A DNA stretch of 64,000 nt from Psychroflexus lacisalsi (lineage in GTDB: Bacteria > Bacteroidota > Bacteroidia > Flavobacteriales > Flavobacteriaceae): contig NZ_JAIQYZ010000002.1 in the NCBI RefSeq assembly GCF_020164495.1, positions 372,001-436,000 on the forward strand, read 5' to 3'. Below the pieces are notes generated by a model, which saw nothing but the letters and a program-made list of their open reading frames with translations, was not told the origin of the DNA and did not search any database. The position numbers were made by a program, and so were the translations under genes. This document shows, one piece after another, positions 1-10,433 of this stretch. How positions within the stretch are numbered: position 1 is the first letter of the stretch; each line of letters opens with the position of its first letter.

Positions 1-202
1 TCTTAGAATAGTCTCCTGTTGTTCCTGTAATTGTTGTATCAAAACCGTTGAGTGTTGCTGTTTGCATCAAGTCCATCGCTTTTCCTTCAGCATACCCTTC
101 TTTAATATCCACAAGAACTACTTCTGAAGCAAAATCTTTAATCGCGATATACTCTGCACAACTAGCGCCTACTGCACCAGCACCTACTACTGTAATTTTC
201 AT
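1..202 (-). CDS. mdh: Malate dehydrogenase, N-terminal part (cut by window edge)
   Basis: Only the first 67 codons lie in the window. The protein starts MKITVVGAGAVGASCAEYIA, a Rossmann fold with a GxGxxG dinucleotide-binding loop. An acidic residue follows at the end of the second strand (VVLVDI), as expected for an NAD-dependent enzyme. The stretch EGKAMDLMQ and the following TITGT are typical of the lactate/malate dehydrogenase superfamily, and the whole fits the LDH-like bacterial malate dehydrogenase of the TCA cycle (malate + NAD to oxaloacetate + NADH). It is the last visible gene of a minus-strand run gyrB - barrel protein - mdh, with 26 bases between it and the gene before, so co-transcription is likely. 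The catalytic His and Arg residues lie outside the window. Confidence 0.9.
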   Translation of the reverse strand, partial: MKITVVGAGAVGASCAEYIAIKDFASEVVLVDIKEGYAEGKAMDLMQTATLNGFDTTITGTTGDYSK

Positions 203-228
203 CTTTAATTTATTTTTATAATTAGTAA

Positions 229-1245
229 TTAAATTCCAAAATTGATTCCAACATTCAACGTATTGAATTCCTGAAAACTATAATCTATATTCAACCTAAA
301 AAAAGCTAAGCTCAGCTTAGTTCCTATCGTTGCTCTAAATCCATTTACTGAAGAGTCTAAGCGCAACGGATCTACTACAGTTTGACCTTGCACTTCATCA
401 ACTCCGGCTTCTATATTATATTCTCCTCTTAATCGTGTATCTGAAGAACCAGACACAGCACCCAAACTCCCATAAAAATTGATAATAGGAAGCTTTGTAG
501 ACACCAGCATGGCATAATGCCAGGAGTTTATATCTGTAGTTATCCTTTGATTGGTGGCTGATATCAAACTAGATTGTTCTGTAAATCTATACTCGCCCTC
601 AAACTTATTGTAACCTATAAAGCCAGAAATCGCAATTGGCAAAACTTTAAAACCTGGAATCCAATCTGTAAATTCATGCTGAAGTCCTGCCCCATAGAAT
701 TGTGAAGACACATCCTTAGTTTCTATTTCTGGAAGGAATCTCAATTTGAGTTCTGTGCTAAAAGGCAAACCGAGACTTCCTTGCAAAATAATATTGGGCA
801 AATATTCTACATTTTCTGAAGCCAAACCTTGCGGTAAAGTTATTGAGCCTAATTCCTGACCTCTTTCAACAATATTCATGATAACTTCTGGTGAATTCTG
901 TCCAAAAACAGTTCCTACTTGTTGTGTAACAGGACCAGATTCAAAACTCAGGAAGTTATAATCGTTTTCATTTAATGCAAAAGAAGTGTTCTTGTTGCCA
1001 ATCTGTGAAACACCACCAATAATAGAAATTTCAAATCCGCCAAGATTTTTAACTTTGGCTGTGTTATACCAACCATTGGCCAAACCAAAGATGATAGCAT
1101 CTGATCCTGGACTTGTGTAAGCGTTTGCAAATCTATTCGCATCTTCAAAACCTGATGAAAGTAAGTTTCTGATTCCATTTTGTGAATAAGAATTCACAGA
1201 CAAAACCGATAAAAGAATTAAACAAATAAGCTTTAAGCTTTTCAT
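229..1245 (-). CDS. Secreted outer-membrane barrel-like protein, DUF6588 family
   Basis: This 338-residue protein begins with a signal peptide (charged start MKSLK, hydrophobic core LICLILLSVLSV, probable cleavage after NSYSQ). The rest shows alternating aromatic and polar residues and ends in aromatic-rich strands closing at NVGINFGI, as in outer-membrane beta-barrels. It matches my memory of the Bacteroidota DUF6588 family, whose function is unknown. It lies 9 bases after gyrB and before mdh on the same strand, so it is probably read from the gyrB promoter. The gene order gyrB-DUF6588-mdh is, as far as I recall, common in flavobacteria and says little about function. No catalytic motif is visible. 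Confidence 0.75.
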   Translation of the reverse strand: MKSLKLICLILLSVLSVNSYSQNGIRNLLSSGFEDANRFANAYTSPGSDAIIFGLANGWYNTAKVKNLGGFEISIIGGVSQIGNKNTSFALNENDYNFLSFESGPVTQQVGTVFGQNSPEVIMNIVERGQELGSITLPQGLASENVEYLPNIILQGSLGLPFSTELKLRFLPEIETKDVSSQFYGAGLQHEFTDWIPGFKVLPIAISGFIGYNKFEGEYRFTEQSSLISATNQRITTDINSWHYAMLVSTKLPIINFYGSLGAVSGSSDTRLRGEYNIEAGVDEVQGQTVVDPLRLDSSVNGFRATIGTKLSLAFFRLNIDYSFQEFNTLNVGINFGI

Positions 1246-1254
1246 CCCTTTATA

Positions 1255-3198
<1,944 letters not shown>

Positions 3199-3220
3199 TT
3201 ATTATTAGATTAACAACAAA

Positions 3221-3228
3221 CAAATATA
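3221..3228 (-). promoter_or_regulatory. -7 promoter box of gyrB
   Basis: On the minus strand these bases read TATATTTG, an exact match to the Bacteroidota -7 consensus TAnnTTTG, about 26 bases before the gyrB start codon. No clear TTG -33 element is seen at the usual distance. Confidence 0.55.
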
Positions 3229-3428
3229 GTAAATCGGAAGTGTTTTTTGAAGTTTTTAACGCTATTAAATCGATTATGTCGGAGTTAAAATGGTTAACGG
3301 TGCTTATTCTTAGAAATTGCAAAATCAGCCTGAAAAGCTACTTCTGTAACACAATAAATATTACTTTAACAAGAATTAAACTCATAAAGAGAAAACTTAA
3401 ATTTAATCTTGTTTAAAATTTTAAACTT

Positions 3429-3962
3429 ATGAAATTATTTAACGCATTTCTTATTTTAAGCCTAGTTACATTAACTACTACAGCGCAAGAATTTAAGGAT
3501 CTGGACAAAAGTCCCATGGATGCAGTAATCACCAGAAATCAAGACAATTCTCCACTGGCAAGAATTATTTATAGCAGGCCTAAAAAGAACAACCGCGAGA
3601 TTTTTGGTCAATTAGTTCCCTACAATAAGGTCTGGAGAACTGGAGCTAACGAGGCTACCGAAATTACATTTTATGAAGATGTCCTTTTTAACGGTGTTGA
3701 GATTGAACCAGGCACTTATTCATTATATACCATCCCAGATAAAGACAAATGGACTATAATTGTGAACGAACAAATTAATGTTTGGGGTGCTTATAGTTAT
3801 GATGAATCTTTAGACCTTTTAAGAACAAGTGTGCCTACAAGAAATACTGCTGCACCGGTAGAAGATTTTTCAATCACCTTCAAACCTGCTGCAGATGGCT
3901 CTGACCTATTAATGGGCTGGGATGACACCTTCATAGAAGTCCCTATCCGAAAAGCTGAATAA
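3429..3962 (+). CDS. Secreted DUF2911 domain protein
   Basis: A 177-residue protein with a signal peptide (MKLFNAFLILSLVTLTTTAQ, cleavage after the AQ). The body resembles the DUF2911 family of Bacteroidota: RIIYSRPKKNNREIFG early, VWRTGANEATEITF in the middle, and PGTYSLYTIP followed by WTIIVN. The fold is probably an all-beta domain in the periplasm; the biochemical role is unknown. It is transcribed alone, divergently from gyrB across a 233-base gap, and ends in front of a strong hairpin terminator. The upstream gap holds a TAATCTTG that only partly resembles the -7 consensus. Confidence 0.8.
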   Translation: MKLFNAFLILSLVTLTTTAQEFKDLDKSPMDAVITRNQDNSPLARIIYSRPKKNNREIFGQLVPYNKVWRTGANEATEITFYEDVLFNGVEIEPGTYSLYTIPDKDKWTIIVNEQINVWGAYSYDESLDLLRTSVPTRNTAAPVEDFSITFKPAADGSDLLMGWDDTFIEVPIRKAE

Positions 3963-3980
3963 TAATTCAGATCAATTCCA

Positions 3981-4020
3981 AAAAAATCCCATTCTTTTGA
4001 TCAAAAGAATGGGATTTTTT
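3981..4020. terminator. Bidirectional intrinsic terminator
   Basis: A perfect inverted repeat (stem AAAAAATCCCATTCTTTTGA with its complement) ends in a run of T on the plus strand and starts with a run of A. It can therefore end both the DUF2911 gene (plus) and the bshC-decarboxylase transcript (minus). The following 4021-4208 holds no gene that I can see. Confidence 0.85.
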
Positions 4021-4208
4021 TTCTCACTAGTATTACAAACCTTTAAATTTAATTCAGGTGATTTTCTGCTGAATCTGTTCTTAAAAACTTTTAATCTTTC
4101 TAAACAAAAAACTGGATCATCAAGTTAACTTAGAACCTCAAGCAATGTATCTAAAAGCATTAAAAGCAACGGAATCAAATTCAGAATAAATCCAGCTCTT
4201 AAGCAAAA

Positions 4209-5597
4209 CTATTTCATAGATTCTAAAATCTCTTTCACGTCTTTTTCGGTAGTATCTGGATTGATAAAACAAAACCTCGCGCAGGTAAGTTCTCCTTCCT
4301 GTGAATTCCATTTGGTAGGAGTGACCAAAGCAAATCCACTATCGTGATTGGTGTACGTCCACTCCTTGTAATCTTCTGCAGTCCAGCCGATTCTTGAAAA
4401 TAATACGCAAGAAAGCCCTGGCTCTCTAATTAATTCTACATGTGGCAATTGTTCGATTTGCTTAGCCGCATTATTAGCCAATTCCAAACCTCTTTCGATA
4501 GCCGTGGTGTAGCGATCTGTCCCGTGCATAGCAAGAGAATACCATAAAGGCAAGCCTCGAAGTCTTCTGGTTAGTTGAATTTGATAGTCTGATGGATTGA
4601 AACCTTGAGCTCCTTTGTCCTTAAAAATATCTAAGTAAGCGCCTTTTTGAGAATGAGCATTTTTGGCCAAATCCATGTTCTTATAAATGATAGCTCCACA
4701 ATCGTAAGGAGAAAACATCCATTTATGCGGATCAATAGTAACACTATCAGCCCTTTCAATACCATTGAAAAGGTGTCTTACAGAGGGCGCAGCTAAAGCT
4801 GCCCCTCCATAGGCAGCATCGACATGAAACCAAAGTTGTTCTTTTTCTGTTACCTCTGCTACTCCGTCCAAATCATCAATGATTCCTGCATTAGTAGTGC
4901 CACCGGTGGCAACAACTGCAAACAGGCGCTTTCTATCAAAATCTGATAAACTTTTGATCTCTTTTTCCAGACATTTTTTTGTGAGTTTATGCTCTTCGTT
5001 ATCGTCTACAGTTATAATATCTGCATCGATCACCTGAGCCATAGCTTTTACGGAGGAATGCGCTCCACTGGAAGTAATGATTAAACCTTTCAGCTTTTTA
5101 TTATCATCATTTATGGATCTCCAATACTCTCTCGCAGCGACAATTGCAGAAAGGTTGGCTGCTGTTCCACCACTAGTAAAGACTCCAAAGGTTCCTTCTG
5201 GCATTCCTGTGAGAGAAACCAGCCATTCCATAGCTCTGTTTTCGCAAAAAATTCCCCCGCCACCAGTCATCCAGTAAGCCCCGTGAATACTCGCCGCCGA
5301 AGTGACAAGATCAAATAAAACTGCTGCTCGTGTTGGCGCAGCAGGTACAAAAGCGAGATGTCTGGGATGATCTACAGGAACCGATGCTTTTACCAGGATA
5401 TCTCTAAATAACTGAAAAGCTTTCTCTCCTCCTATTCCTTCTTTCGTCACCGTATCCCCAACAAGTTCCAGTAATTCATGTTCTTGTTTTGGTTTTCCTA
5501 ATTCTGGTGATGTATTTGATATTCTATTGATCGCATATTTCATGATATCGAGTGTCATCTCGACAGTCTCCATATCAACAGCGTGCATGCTTTTCAT
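4209..5597 (-). CDS. Pyridoxal-phosphate-dependent amino acid decarboxylase (group II type)
   Basis: A 462-residue fold-type I PLP enzyme. The PLP-binding lysine is in the motif DPHKW (SVTIDPHKWMF), preceded by HVDAAYGG, whose Asp contacts the PLP ring nitrogen. FTSGGTAANLSAI is the phosphate/cofactor loop. These are hallmarks of the aromatic-amino-acid, glutamate and tyrosine decarboxylase family. The substrate cannot be read from sequence: length and spacing suit an aromatic L-amino acid or related decarboxylase, and a glutamate decarboxylase of E. coli type is unlikely. It starts 3 bases after bshC on the same strand, so the two are almost certainly in one operon. Confidence 0.85.
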   Translation of the reverse strand: MKSMHAVDMETVEMTLDIMKYAINRISNTSPELGKPKQEHELLELVGDTVTKEGIGGEKAFQLFRDILVKASVPVDHPRHLAFVPAAPTRAAVLFDLVTSAASIHGAYWMTGGGGIFCENRAMEWLVSLTGMPEGTFGVFTSGGTAANLSAIVAAREYWRSINDDNKKLKGLIITSSGAHSSVKAMAQVIDADIITVDDNEEHKLTKKCLEKEIKSLSDFDRKRLFAVVATGGTTNAGIIDDLDGVAEVTEKEQLWFHVDAAYGGAALAAPSVRHLFNGIERADSVTIDPHKWMFSPYDCGAIIYKNMDLAKNAHSQKGAYLDIFKDKGAQGFNPSDYQIQLTRRLRGLPLWYSLAMHGTDRYTTAIERGLELANNAAKQIEQLPHVELIREPGLSCVLFSRIGWTAEDYKEWTYTNHDSGFALVTPTKWNSQEGELTCARFCFINPDTTEKDVKEILESMK

Positions 5598-5600
5598 AGC

Positions 5601-7214
5601 TTATGATTTTGTATTGTAAATAGTTAATTCCAGACAGAGAAATTCAAATTGGAAAGGATCTAGTTCTTCTATTAATTTTGGAATGAGTTTTTCTCCATAA
5701 TCCACATAAATTTCGCTGAAATTAAAAGTTCGTTCTTGTAAAGATTGGTTGGGAAACAAGTAGCGTTGTAGCTCCAAAACACGCTCATTTTCATCTTTCA
5801 GTTTTCGTTTTTGAGCTTTTAGCAGTCTTTTTTCTAGATGATCGAGCCCATTTTTTTGCTTTTTCTCTTGCGCAGCTACCGCTCCATAAAAGGATTGTTC
5901 TGTTTTTTCAGCAAGCTCGTATAAATCCGCAAACTGTTTTTCTAAAACCTTTTTCTGACTTTCAAAATCGATGTCAATTGAAGAATTTCTCTTGGTTTGC
6001 TTGGCTTCTAAAGCATCAGTAGACAAGAATAAATCTTTGATTTCAGTATCTAATTTTCTCAGCTTTTTTGCTGTTTTGTCAGAATATAATAAGACTGAAT
6101 TTCTCAACATCAGTATTGGGAAAGTGACGGATTCTGCTTCGTATAAGGATTTTAATTCCAGCCAATATGCCAATTCTCCACCTCCACCGATGTAGGCCAA
6201 GTTTGGAAGAATCACTTCTTGATAGAGTGGTCTCATGACAACATTTGGCGAAAATCGCTCAGGATATTCATCTACCAAATCTAAAATTTCTTGTTCTGAA
6301 AAGCTTACTTCCGAATCGATGACGAGATACCTGTCATCCTGTTTTACGATTCTTTCCCTTATGCCTTCATACATATAGAATAAGTTGATTTCTCTGGGAT
6401 TGACCTGAACATTATAACCAAGATCAGATAATTTATCAGCTTGCTTTTTAGTTTGCCGAAAGGCAGTATGATATTGCAAATCATTTTTGATATGCTTTGA
6501 AAACATGGTTTTTAATCTCGCATCATCTGCGTCTAAAACGACAAGACCATACTCTCCAAAAAGCTCATTGGCCAAAAACTGAGTAGCACTGGCTAAAGTC
6601 TCATGTTCGAGATAAGCCACTTTGAAAAGTCCCTTAAGATATTCTGCGTTATCACTTTTCCCGAATTCTTTTTCAATGGTTTTAGACAACTTCTCCAATC
6701 CTGAAGTGGACAAATGACCTACTGCTCCTTCTGTATCCTTTTCCCATTCCAACTTATTTTGCTTGAAATTGAAAAAATTGATTTCATCAAAATCATGATC
6801 TTCTGAGGCCATCCAGTAAATAGGAACAAAATTGGCGTCAGGATAGTTCTCTTTAAGCTGTTTAGCCAGATTGATTGTTGAAACAATCTTATACAAGAAA
6901 TAAAGCGGTCCGGTAAACAAGTTGAGCTGATGACCAGTTGTAACTGTATAAGTAGTATGCTCTAGAAGTAAATCAATATGTTGTTGTGTTTCTTGTGAAG
7001 TTGATAACAACTTATACTGATTTGTGAGCACTTCAATTAAGCCCTTTCGATTATCTTGATTGTAAGATTTGCTCTTCTCTTCTATTTGCGCTTCAAAATT
7101 ATCAATAGAAGGAAATCTATTATAAAATGGCTTTAAATCTTTCTTTTCCTCGATGTAGTCTGAAATCAAATCAGTAAAAAAACCTGTGGATCGAAAAGGT
7201 AAACAGTCAGCCAT
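5601..7214 (-). CDS. bshC: Bacillithiol biosynthesis cysteine-adding enzyme BshC
   Basis: A 537-residue protein matching BshC, which joins L-cysteine to glucosaminyl-malate in the last step of bacillithiol synthesis. Seen: the N-terminal LPFRSTGFF, the nucleotide-binding-like TVTTGHQLNLFTGPLYFLYK, the IYWMASEDHDFDEINF segment with HD, FGEYGLVVLDADD, and AYIGGGGELAYWLELK near residue 350. A long coiled-coil region follows (about residues 380-490), as in the family. Bacillithiol genes occur in Firmicutes and in many Bacteroidota, so this gene implies bacillithiol as the low-molecular-weight thiol here; bshA and bshB are not in the window. A TATATTTG -7 box lies 24 bases upstream of the start. 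Confidence 0.92.
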   Translation of the reverse strand: MADCLPFRSTGFFTDLISDYIEEKKDLKPFYNRFPSIDNFEAQIEEKSKSYNQDNRKGLIEVLTNQYKLLSTSQETQQHIDLLLEHTTYTVTTGHQLNLFTGPLYFLYKIVSTINLAKQLKENYPDANFVPIYWMASEDHDFDEINFFNFKQNKLEWEKDTEGAVGHLSTSGLEKLSKTIEKEFGKSDNAEYLKGLFKVAYLEHETLASATQFLANELFGEYGLVVLDADDARLKTMFSKHIKNDLQYHTAFRQTKKQADKLSDLGYNVQVNPREINLFYMYEGIRERIVKQDDRYLVIDSEVSFSEQEILDLVDEYPERFSPNVVMRPLYQEVILPNLAYIGGGGELAYWLELKSLYEAESVTFPILMLRNSVLLYSDKTAKKLRKLDTEIKDLFLSTDALEAKQTKRNSSIDIDFESQKKVLEKQFADLYELAEKTEQSFYGAVAAQEKKQKNGLDHLEKRLLKAQKRKLKDENERVLELQRYLFPNQSLQERTFNFSEIYVDYGEKLIPKLIEELDPFQFEFLCLELTIYNTKS

Positions 7215-7237
7215 GTTTTAAGAATTTAGAGTAATCG

Positions 7238-7245
7238 CAAATATA
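7238..7245 (-). promoter_or_regulatory. -7 promoter box of bshC operon
   Basis: The minus strand reads TATATTTG, an exact TAnnTTTG match, 24 bases upstream of the bshC ATG and between bshC and the rimO stop codon. It gives bshC and the decarboxylase their own promoter. Confidence 0.55.
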
Positions 7246-7278
7246 GAGGAGGCATTTTAAAAAGCTTTAAAAGATAAG

Positions 7279-8601
7279 TTAATTCAAAATTGCATCTACA
7301 GAGACTGGTTCTCCATACAAATCAAAATCTCCTGCATCGGTGATTTTGATCTCAGCAAATTCTCCAGTTTTCAAATAATGAGTTTGAGCATCGATCAAAA
7401 CTTCATTATCCACATCAGGGGAGTCAAATTCAGTTCTTCCAACAAAGTATCCACCTTCTTTTCTGTCAATGACACATCTAAATGTTTCTCCGATTTTCTG
7501 CTGATTCAGTTCCCAGGAAATCTGAGATTGAATTTCCATAATTTCGTTGGCACGCTGAATTTTGACATCTTCAGGAACGTTATCTTCAAGGTTATAAGCA
7601 TGTGTATTTTCTTCGTGAGAATAGGTAAAACAACCCAGCCTTTCAAATCTCATTTCACTCACCCAATCCTTCAATTCCTGAAAATCTTCTTCAGTTTCAC
7701 CAGGATAACCAACAATCAATGTGGTTCTGATAGCCATATTTGGCACTTCCTTTCTGAATTTGTAAAGTAAATCTGTAGTTTTTTTGTGTGTGGTTCCTCT
7801 TCGCATGGATTTCAACAAATGATCTGAAATATGCTGAAGCGGGATATCTATATAATTACAAACTTTTGGTTCTTCTCTTATTACATCAAGGACATCGGTT
7901 GGAAAACCTGTAGGAAACGCATAATGCAAACGGATCCATTCGATACCTTCTACCTTAACAAGTTCTTTCAGTAGTTCTGCCAGGTTTCTTTTCTTGTATA
8001 AATCTAAACCGTAATACGTCAAGTCTTGGGCGATCAAGATCAATTCTTTCACACCTTGCTTTGCGAGATTTTTAGCTTCAGTCACCAAATCTTCAATCGG
8101 CGTAGATTTATGACCGCCTCTCATTAGCGGAATAGCACAAAACGAACAAGGCCTGTCACAACCTTCAGCTATTTTCAGGAAGGCATAATTCTTTGGGGTC
8201 GTTGTCAAACGTTCACCGATCAATTCGTGCTTATAATCTGCGCCAAGAGCTTTTAGCAAAGCTGGAAGTTCTGTAGTCCCAAAGTATTGATCAACGTTGG
8301 GAATTTCTTTCTGCAAATCTGGCTTGTAGCGTTCAGATAAACATCCTGTCACAAAAACCTTTTCAACTTCGCCACTTTCTTTCTTTTGAACGTAGTCTAA
8401 AATCGTGTTGACAGATTCTTCTTTGGCATTATCAATAAAACCACAGGTATTGATCACCACAACATCCCCTTCAGTTTCGTGTGCAACATCTTTACCGCTA
8501 GCTTTAAGCTGACCCATTAAAACTTCAGAATCGTAAATATTTTTACTGCAACCTAAAGTAACAACGTTGATTTTATTTTTTTTGATTGACTTTGTTCTCA
8601 T
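7279..8601 (-). CDS. rimO: Ribosomal protein S12 methylthiotransferase RimO
   Basis: A 440-residue radical-SAM methylthiotransferase that adds a methylthio group to the conserved aspartate of ribosomal protein S12. Order of domains: the UPF0004 domain with three cluster-binding cysteines (C18 in LGCSKN, C53 in NTCGF, C87 in VTGCLSE); the radical-SAM domain with C148, C152 and C155 in GCDRPCSFC; and a C-terminal TRAM domain (about 375-440) ending near GEPVSVDAIL. The N-terminal VTLGCSKNIYDSEVLMGQL distinguishes RimO from MiaB. A -7 box TATCTTTG is found 21 bases upstream. All six cluster cysteines are present, so it should be active. Confidence 0.95.
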   Translation of the reverse strand: MRTKSIKKNKINVVTLGCSKNIYDSEVLMGQLKASGKDVAHETEGDVVVINTCGFIDNAKEESVNTILDYVQKKESGEVEKVFVTGCLSERYKPDLQKEIPNVDQYFGTTELPALLKALGADYKHELIGERLTTTPKNYAFLKIAEGCDRPCSFCAIPLMRGGHKSTPIEDLVTEAKNLAKQGVKELILIAQDLTYYGLDLYKKRNLAELLKELVKVEGIEWIRLHYAFPTGFPTDVLDVIREEPKVCNYIDIPLQHISDHLLKSMRRGTTHKKTTDLLYKFRKEVPNMAIRTTLIVGYPGETEEDFQELKDWVSEMRFERLGCFTYSHEENTHAYNLEDNVPEDVKIQRANEIMEIQSQISWELNQQKIGETFRCVIDRKEGGYFVGRTEFDSPDVDNEVLIDAQTHYLKTGEFAEIKITDAGDFDLYGEPVSVDAILN

Positions 8602-8621
8602 GTATTTTTAAAATTGAATTG

Positions 8622-8629
8622 CAAAGATA
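8622..8629 (-). promoter_or_regulatory. -7 promoter box of rimO
   Basis: The minus strand reads TATCTTTG, matching TAnnTTTG, 21 bases before the rimO start codon. Confidence 0.5.
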
Positions 8630-8701
8630 CGATCTCTGAAATTGACTGAAGATGAAGTTGCCTTAAAGCTTATCTAAAAGACTAGATATAAATAATTTAG
8701 A

Positions 8702-9004
8702 TTAGGCCATAGTGTTGTGAACCCAAAGTATTAAATCCTGCTCGTAGTATCGCATTGAAGATATGACAACAATACTTCCAATAGCGTAGACCCAGTTTGT
8801 AGAGTTAGTTTTGAGAAAATAAAATCCCAGAAGTCCCAAAAGTACAATTGGTGATGCTACCAGCAAGTTTGAAGCAATCCAACCTCCCTGAAAGATTGCT
8901 GAAAGTTTTAGGACTAAAAAGAATGCTGAATAAATCACAATGATTTTGGTTATGATGAGTTTATTCTTTGCTGCTGAAATCGGCTTTGGTCTTTGCTCAG
9001 TCAT
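8702..9004 (-). CDS. Small membrane protein of unknown function
   Basis: A 100-residue protein with a short basic N-terminus (MTEQRPKPISAAKNK) and three predicted membrane helices: about residues 18-37, 44-64 and 70-84. I recognise no family. It begins 3 bases after the ftsY stop codon on the same strand, so it is co-transcribed with ftsY. As the product of a target of the SRP pathway it may simply be an inner-membrane passenger in the operon. The charged end with tyrosines and a Trp (RYYEQDLILW) could sit on the membrane surface. A function in protein targeting would be pure guesswork. Confidence 0.6.
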   Translation of the reverse strand: MTEQRPKPISAAKNKLIITKIIVIYSAFFLVLKLSAIFQGGWIASNLLVASPIVLLGLLGFYFLKTNSTNWVYAIGSIVVISSMRYYEQDLILWVHNTMA

Positions 9005-9007
9005 TTA

Positions 9008-9967
9008 TTATTTATTTGAAAAAAATGAATCGACAAATTCATACTTATTAAAAATTTGAAGATCATCTACACCTTCACCTACTCCAATATATTTGACAGG
9101 AATTTTGAACTGATCACTGATTCCTATGACAACTCCACCTTTTGCAGTCCCATCTAGTTTTGTAATGGCAAGCGCTGTCACTTCGGTAGCCGCTGTAAAT
9201 TGCTTGGCTTGTTCAAAAGCATTTTGACCAGTAGACCCGTCTAAAACTAAAAGCACCTCATCTGGAACATTAGGAGTAACTTTTTGCATCACGCGTTTTA
9301 TTTTGGTCAATTCATTCATCAAGTTTACTTTATTATGCAAACGCCCTGCAGTATCTAAAATAACCACATCCGCATCTTGTTTTACAGCACTTTGTACTGT
9401 ATCAAAAGCAACTGAGGCAGGATCACTTCCCATTTTCTGCTTTACAATCGGAACACCAACGCGGTCCGCCCAAATCTGTAATTGATCAACAGCAGCAGCT
9501 CTAAAGGTATCACCTGCTCCAAGAATTACCTTTTTCCCTTTCAGTTTGTATTGCTTTGCAAGCTTGCCAATGGTCGTCGTTTTTCCAACACCATTTACAC
9601 CTACAACCATAATCACATAAGGCTTTTTACCTTCCGGCAATTCTAAGCTTTCGAGTTCTCCGTTTTCGGATTCGCTCAATAAGCCTGCAATTTCTTCTCT
9701 TAATATAAGATTGAGTTCGTCTGTACCCAGATATTTATCCTTTGCTACCCTCGCTTCTATTCTGTCTATTATTTTGATGGTTGTGGTCACACCAACATCA
9801 CTGGAAACAAGAATTTCTTCAAGATCGTCTAAAACACTTTCGTCTACTTTTGATTTACCGGCAACCGCTTTACTAAGTTTGCCAAAAAAGTCAGATTTAG
9901 ATTTTTCCAAACCTTCATCTAACTTTTCCTTTTTCTCTTTTGAGAATATTTTTTTGAAAAAACTCAT
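9008..9967 (-). CDS. ftsY: Signal recognition particle receptor FtsY
   Basis: A 319-residue SRP GTPase receptor that brings ribosomes making membrane proteins to the Sec translocon. It has a short charged start (MSFFKKIFSKEKKEK) in place of the long acidic A domain of E. coli FtsY, then the helical N domain and the G domain. GTPase motifs: P-loop GVNGVGKTTT (about residues 123-132), DTAGR, and TKLDGTAKGG with the SRP-family GGV. The small size is normal for FtsY outside Enterobacteria. It has its own -7 box (10004-10011), just past the terminator of the rpmB cluster. The small membrane protein gene follows directly. Confidence 0.95.
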   Translation of the reverse strand: MSFFKKIFSKEKKEKLDEGLEKSKSDFFGKLSKAVAGKSKVDESVLDDLEEILVSSDVGVTTTIKIIDRIEARVAKDKYLGTDELNLILREEIAGLLSESENGELESLELPEGKKPYVIMVVGVNGVGKTTTIGKLAKQYKLKGKKVILGAGDTFRAAAVDQLQIWADRVGVPIVKQKMGSDPASVAFDTVQSAVKQDADVVILDTAGRLHNKVNLMNELTKIKRVMQKVTPNVPDEVLLVLDGSTGQNAFEQAKQFTAATEVTALAITKLDGTAKGGVVIGISDQFKIPVKYIGVGEGVDDLQIFNKYEFVDSFFSNK

Positions 9968-10003
9968 TATTTATGGATATCAAGATTAAGACTTAATTAA
10001 TAA

Positions 10004-10011
10004 CAAATATA
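10004..10011 (-). promoter_or_regulatory. -7 promoter box of ftsY
   Basis: The minus strand reads TATATTTG, 37 bases before the ftsY ATG. It lies directly downstream of the T-tract of the preceding terminator, so the promoter and terminator are almost fused. Confidence 0.55.
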
Positions 10012-10016
10012 GACAA

Positions 10017-10050
10017 AACAAAAAAGCCCTCGCATGGTTAGCGACGGCTT
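10017..10050 (-). terminator. Terminator of the rpmB-rpmG-DUF4295 transcript
   Basis: On the minus strand a 10-base stem (AAGCCGTCGC pairing with GCGAGGGCTT, one mismatch, 7-base loop) is followed by TTTTTTGTTTT. It lies 22 bases after the DUF4295 stop codon. Confidence 0.8.
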
Positions 10051-10072
10051 CATATATAATAAAGTCCTAAAT

Positions 10073-10225
10073 TTAGTTGCTCTTCAGAAAATCATTGACT
10101 TCCTCTGGATTCATTATTTTTTCTACAAATACATAAGCTCCAGACTTTGGTGATTTCACCATTTTGATAGCTTTTGTAAGTCTTTTAGTTCCCGTTTGTA
10201 CTGTACCAACTGATTTCTTTGCCAT
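10073..10225 (-). CDS. DUF4295 small basic protein, ribosome-associated gene context
   Basis: A 50-residue open frame read directly from the sequence: it starts MAKKSVGTVQTGTKRLTKAI and ends with EEVNDFLKSN. It is strongly basic in its first half. It matches my memory of the DUF4295 family of Bacteroidota, always placed next to rpmG and rpmB. It starts 3 bases after the rpmG stop codon, so the three genes form one unit ending at the hairpin at 10017-10050. The function is unknown; the context suggests a phylum-specific ribosomal or ribosome-associated protein. A chance frame is unlikely given the match and the operon position. Confidence 0.85.
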   Translation of the reverse strand: MAKKSVGTVQTGTKRLTKAIKMVKSPKSGAYVFVEKIMNPEEVNDFLKSN

Positions 10226-10228
10226 AAC

Positions 10229-10411
10229 TTATTTAATTTCTTTGTGAACGGTCATTTTCTTCATGATAGGATTGAACTTTTTAAGCTCAAGTCTATCTGG
10301 AGTATTTCTTTTGTTCTTTGTTGTAATATATCTTGAAGTCCCAGGAAGTCCAGAATCTTTATGCTCTGTACATTCCATTATAACTTGAACTCTATTGCCT
10401 TTCTTTGCCAT
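10229..10411 (-). CDS. rpmG: 50S ribosomal protein L33
   Basis: A 60-residue L33 with [17 protein letters not shown] at the start, then [21 protein letters not shown] and [14 protein letters not shown] at the end. There are no CxxC pairs, so it is the zinc-free form. L33 sits near the E site of the large subunit. It lies 22 bases after rpmB and 3 bases before the DUF4295 gene, all on the minus strand. Confidence 0.95.
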   Translation of the reverse strand: MAKKGNRVQVIMECTEHKDSGLPGTSRYITTKNKRNTPDRLELKKFNPIMKKMTVHKEIK

Positions 10412-10433
10412 AATCTTAATGCTTTATAATCTC

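Noticed and set aside
4023..4208. Gap between the DUF2911 terminator and the decarboxylase considered for a small RNA
   Set aside because: No promoter box, no stable hairpin and no open frame of note was found.
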